Part shown: one piece after another, positions 4,962-6,772 of the stretch
Numbering within the stretch: position 1 is the stretch's first letter
How the letters are laid out: each line of letters opens with the position of its first letter
DNA from: HGM11525 sp045649145
GTDB taxonomy: Bacteria; Bacillota; Clostridia; UBA1381
Direction: 5' to 3'
DNA: 6,772 nucleotides
Assembly: GCA_045649145.1 (NCBI GenBank)
Contig: JAZRPK010000061.1
Coordinates: forward strand, 1-6,772
The notes under the pieces: generated by a model
Told to the model about the DNA's origin: nothing
What the model saw: the letters and a program-made list of their open reading frames with translations, nothing else
Databases searched by the model: none
Program-made: the position numbers and the translations under genes

Positions 4962-5678
4962 ATGCCGAGCGAAAAAGTTTTGGAGGCTAAGAAGGCACAG
5001 GTTGCTGAATTAGTGGAAACTCTTAAGACCGCAACAACAGGTGTGTTGGTAGACTACAGAGGTCTTTCGGTTGAAGAGGACACAAAGCTGAGAAACGATT
5101 TGCGCGCAGCAGGTGTAAAGTACTTCGTAGTAAAGAACACACTGCTTCGTTTAGCGGCAAACCAGGTAGGTCTTGAAGACTTAGATAGCATCTTGCACGG
5201 ACCTACTGCCCTTGCGATATCTGATGACGCCGTTGCACCCGCAAAGGTAATTGCAGATTTTGCAAAGGAAAACGACAAGATGGAAATTAAGTCAGGCTTT
5301 ATGGACGGCAAGGTTATGACACTTGACGAAATAAAGACTTTGGCAAAGACTCCGTCGAAGGAAACACTTATTGCGAAACTTATGGGCAGCTTGAACTCCC
5401 CTATCTCCGGTCTTGCAAGATTGCTTAGCACGATTGTTGATGGCGGCGTAGAGATTTCTGACCTTATCGCAAAGAAAGCAGGCGAGGCTGCTCCGGCTGA
5501 AGAGGCTGCAGCAGAAGCACCGGCAGAGGAGGCACCTGCAGCAGAAGTAGCAGAGGCTCCCGCAGAGGAAGCACCTGTAGCTGAAGAAGCAGCAGCAGAA
5601 GCCCCCGCAGAAGAAGCACCGGCAGAGGAAACTCCCGTTGCAGAAGAAGCAGCAGAAGCTCCCGCTGATGCTGAGTAA
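4962..5678 (+). CDS. rplJ: 50S ribosomal protein L10 with long Ala/Glu/Pro-rich tail
   Basis: L10 anchors the L7/L12 dimers to the ribosome stalk and, with them, represses its own leader. Residues 1-172 form a complete L10: MPSEKVLEAKKAQVAELVE, then VLVDYRGLSVEE, KYFVVKNTLLRLA (53-65), the HGPTALA region (79-85), and the C-terminal helix that receives L12 (about 146-172, LNSPISGLARLLSTIVDG). Typical L10 is about 165-175 residues. Here 66 further residues (173-238) of almost only Ala, Glu and Pro follow, with no Lys or Arg after Lys172. The ATG at 4962 is chosen because AGGAGG (4948-4953) lies 8 nt upstream; the GTG at 4953 would overlap it. It is followed 31 nt later by rplL. Confidence 0.96.
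   Translation: MPSEKVLEAKKAQVAELVETLKTATTGVLVDYRGLSVEEDTKLRNDLRAAGVKYFVVKNTLLRLAANQVGLEDLDSILHGPTALAISDDAVAPAKVIADFAKENDKMEIKSGFMDGKVMTLDEIKTLAKTPSKETLIAKLMGSLNSPISGLARLLSTIVDGGVEISDLIAKKAGEAAPAEEAAAEAPAEEAPAAEVAEAPAEEAPVAEEAAAEAPAEEAPAEETPVAEEAAEAPADAE
5478..5675 (+). repeat. In-frame Ala/Glu/Pro low-complexity repeat in rplJ
   Basis: Codons 173-238 of rplJ encode irregular units such as APAEEA, AEAPAEEAP and APVAEEAA. The DNA is dominated by GCA/GCT/GCC, GAA/GAG and CCG/CCC/CCT codons, with near-repeats such as GCAGAAGCACCGGCAGAGGA (5512-5531), echoed around 5595-5630. The mixed synonymous codons suggest that the composition is kept at protein level and is not one recent exact duplication. 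The frame stays open to the TAA. Confidence 0.85.
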
Positions 5679-5709
5679 TTAAACTAAAAGAATTAGGAGG
5701 AAAAATATC

Positions 5710-6081
5710 ATGGCAGATGTAGCTAAGATTTTGGACGAAATTAAAGAGCTTAAGCTTCTTGAGGTAGCTGAGCTTGTTAAGATGATGGAAGAGGAGTTCG
5801 GCGTAAGCGCAGCAGCTCCGGTTATGGTTGCAGGCGTTGCAGCTGAGGGTGGCGCAGCAGCAGCTGAGCAGAGCGAGTTCGAGGTTGTTCTTGCTGATGC
5901 AGGTGCTTCTAAGCTTGGCGTTATCAAGGTTGTTAGAGAGCTTACAGGTCTTGGCCTTAAGGAAGCTAAGGAGCTCGTTGATGGTGCTCCCAAGTCTCTT
6001 AAGACTGGCGTAGCTAAGGAAGAGGCTGAGGCTATGAAGGCTAAGTTGGAAGAAGCAGGCGCAAAGGTAGAGCTGAAGTAA
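5710..6081 (+). CDS. rplL: 50S ribosomal protein L7/L12
   Basis: L7/L12 (123 residues, normal length) forms the dimers on L10 that recruit and activate translation GTPases. The N-terminal dimer domain (about 1-33) reads MADVAKILDEIKELKLLEVAELVK. It is followed by an Ala/Gly-rich hinge (34-53, including SAAAPVMVAGVAAEGGAAAA), then the globular C-terminal domain (54-123) with FEVVLADAGASKLGVIKVVRE, the LGLKEAKELVDGAPK motif, and KAKLEEAGAKVELK at the end. The AGGAGG site (5695-5700) sits 9 nt before the ATG. It is cotranscribed with rplJ. Confidence 0.97.
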   Translation: MADVAKILDEIKELKLLEVAELVKMMEEEFGVSAAAPVMVAGVAAEGGAAAAEQSEFEVVLADAGASKLGVIKVVRELTGLGLKEAKELVDGAPKSLKTGVAKEEAEAMKAKLEEAGAKVELK

Positions 6082-6107
6082 TTGCTTAATCAGCAGTTTT
6101 TGGCCAC

Positions 6108-6127
6108 TGTGCGTTTACATACGCACA
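6108..6127 (+). other. Hairpin after rplL without a T run
   Basis: TGTGCGT (6108-6114) pairs perfectly with ACGCACA (6121-6127) around TTACAT. It is followed by AGGCG, not by T residues, so it is not a standard intrinsic terminator. It may lower readthrough into yceD or protect the rplL 3' end; nothing in the sequence settles this. Confidence 0.45.
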
Positions 6128-6176
6128 AGGCGTTTGCACGTTTCTAATTCAACTTGTATGTAAAAAGGAAAAAGCT

Positions 6177-6692
6177 ATGATTGTAGACCTGTCAGACATT
6201 CTGAAAAACGACGAGGAGCAAATCTCCTTAGATAACAGTATCGACCTGTCAAGCTTAGAGTTTATGGGCGAGGATTTCGTCTTCCAAAAACCCTTAAAGC
6301 TGGTCGGCACTATTCGCAATAACTCAAAAAATCTTGAGCTTAAAGCCAATGTAAGTGGCGAAATGCAGGTGCATTGTGCACGTTGTGCACAGCCATTTTT
6401 GACGGCGGTAAGCTATCCCGTATCGGAGATACTCGTGCGTGAAGACGGCGAAATTTCGCCCGACTCCGATGTGGTTGTTTTCTCCGGCTACGAGGTTGAT
6501 TTGACCGAGATTGTTGTAAACAGCTTTTTTATGAATGTTTCGGGACGCTATTTGTGCAAAGAGGATTGCAAGGGCTTATGCCCCGTCTGCGGTACTGACC
6601 TTAACGAATCGGACTGCGACTGCGAAACTGACACAATAGATCCCAGATGGGCAGCTTTAGCTGAGATAATTAAGGATACAACTACTGAATAG
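6177..6692 (+). CDS. yceD: YceD family protein (DUF177), linked to 23S rRNA accumulation
   Basis: This 171-residue protein matches the YceD/DUF177 family, required for normal 23S rRNA levels in E. coli and found beside rpmF in most bacteria. After a divergent N-terminal half come the conserved C67-A-R-C70-AQPF and, near the end, C127-x3-C131-KGLCPVCG (C135, C138), then C147-D-C149 and a final DPRWAALAEII. The Cys pairs look like metal sites, and the clostridial form is usually Cys-rich like this. The start has AAGGA (6165-6169) 7 nt upstream. The stop TAG overlaps the AGGAGG of rpmF, so the two are translationally close. Biochemical function is unknown; the 23S rRNA link comes from the E. coli homologue. 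Confidence 0.9.
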   Translation: MIVDLSDILKNDEEQISLDNSIDLSSLEFMGEDFVFQKPLKLVGTIRNNSKNLELKANVSGEMQVHCARCAQPFLTAVSYPVSEILVREDGEISPDSDVVVFSGYEVDLTEIVVNSFFMNVSGRYLCKEDCKGLCPVCGTDLNESDCDCETDTIDPRWAALAEIIKDTTTE

Positions 6693-6706
6693 GAGGTGCG
6701 ATTGAG

Positions 6707-6772
6707 ATGGCAGTACCTAAGGGTAAAGTATCGAAATCAAGACGCGATAAAAGACGAGCAAACTGGAAGCTT
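6707..6772 (+). CDS. rpmF: 50S ribosomal protein L32 (3'-partial)
   Basis: The first 22 codons are present, beginning MAVPKGKVSKSRRDKRRANW, the conserved N-terminus of L32; the rest lies beyond the window. L32 is a small zinc-ribbon or zinc-free protein of the large subunit; its Cys residues would be downstream and cannot be judged. AGGAGG (6691-6696) lies 10 nt before the ATG and shares bases with the yceD stop codon. The yceD-rpmF pairing is widely conserved. Confidence 0.95.
   Translation, partial: MAVPKGKVSKSRRDKRRANWKL

Overview
The window looks like a chromosomal housekeeping segment from a Clostridia-type Firmicute, probably a gut Oscillospirales/Ruminococcaceae-like lineage. The support is strong AGGAGG Shine-Dalgarno sites, near-consensus sigma-A promoters with extended -10 elements, a zinc-type L33, a split transketolase, and the clustering of rpmG, secE, nusG, rplK, rplA, rplJ and rplL. 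The family-level placement is an inference from gene content and style, not a measured match.

Layout. 1-667: the 3' part of a transketolase C-terminal subunit gene, closed by an intrinsic terminator. 685-1271: a promoter and a dCMP-deaminase-family gene. 1295-1884: a promoter, greA and a terminator with a 14-bp stem. 1885-2383: about 500 bp without a credible gene, holding two divergent copies of one structured hairpin repeat in opposite orientations. 2384-4752: an extended -10 promoter overlaid by a 10-bp-arm inverted repeat, then rpmG (L33, 49 aa), secE, nusG, a structured 131-nt leader, rplK (L11) and rplA (L1). 4771-6081: a second strong promoter, an L10-type leader with a terminator, rplJ (L10, with an unusual Ala/Glu/Pro-rich tail) and rplL (L7/L12). 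6177-6772: yceD (DUF177) and the start of rpmF (L32), in the place where rpoB and rpoC usually follow rplL.

How the genes fit together. GreA and NusG act on RNA polymerase, SecE is part of the protein translocon, and L33, L11, L1, L10, L12 and L32 are large-subunit proteins. YceD is linked to 23S rRNA accumulation and normally sits next to rpmF. The most informative signals are in the leaders. The RNA ahead of rplK and the RNA ahead of rplA each contain the same two-helix fold beginning GTGGGAG. This resembles the L1-stalk region of 23S rRNA, so both look like L1 autoregulatory sites. The rplJ leader has the features of an L10(L12) attenuator.

Two starts deserve correction from the longest open frames: rplK begins at 3572 and rplJ at 4962. 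The most unusual material is the pair of putative L1-stalk mimics with a possible structural switch at the first, the inverted pair of compensated hairpin repeats at 1950-2245, and the palindrome on the rpmG promoter.
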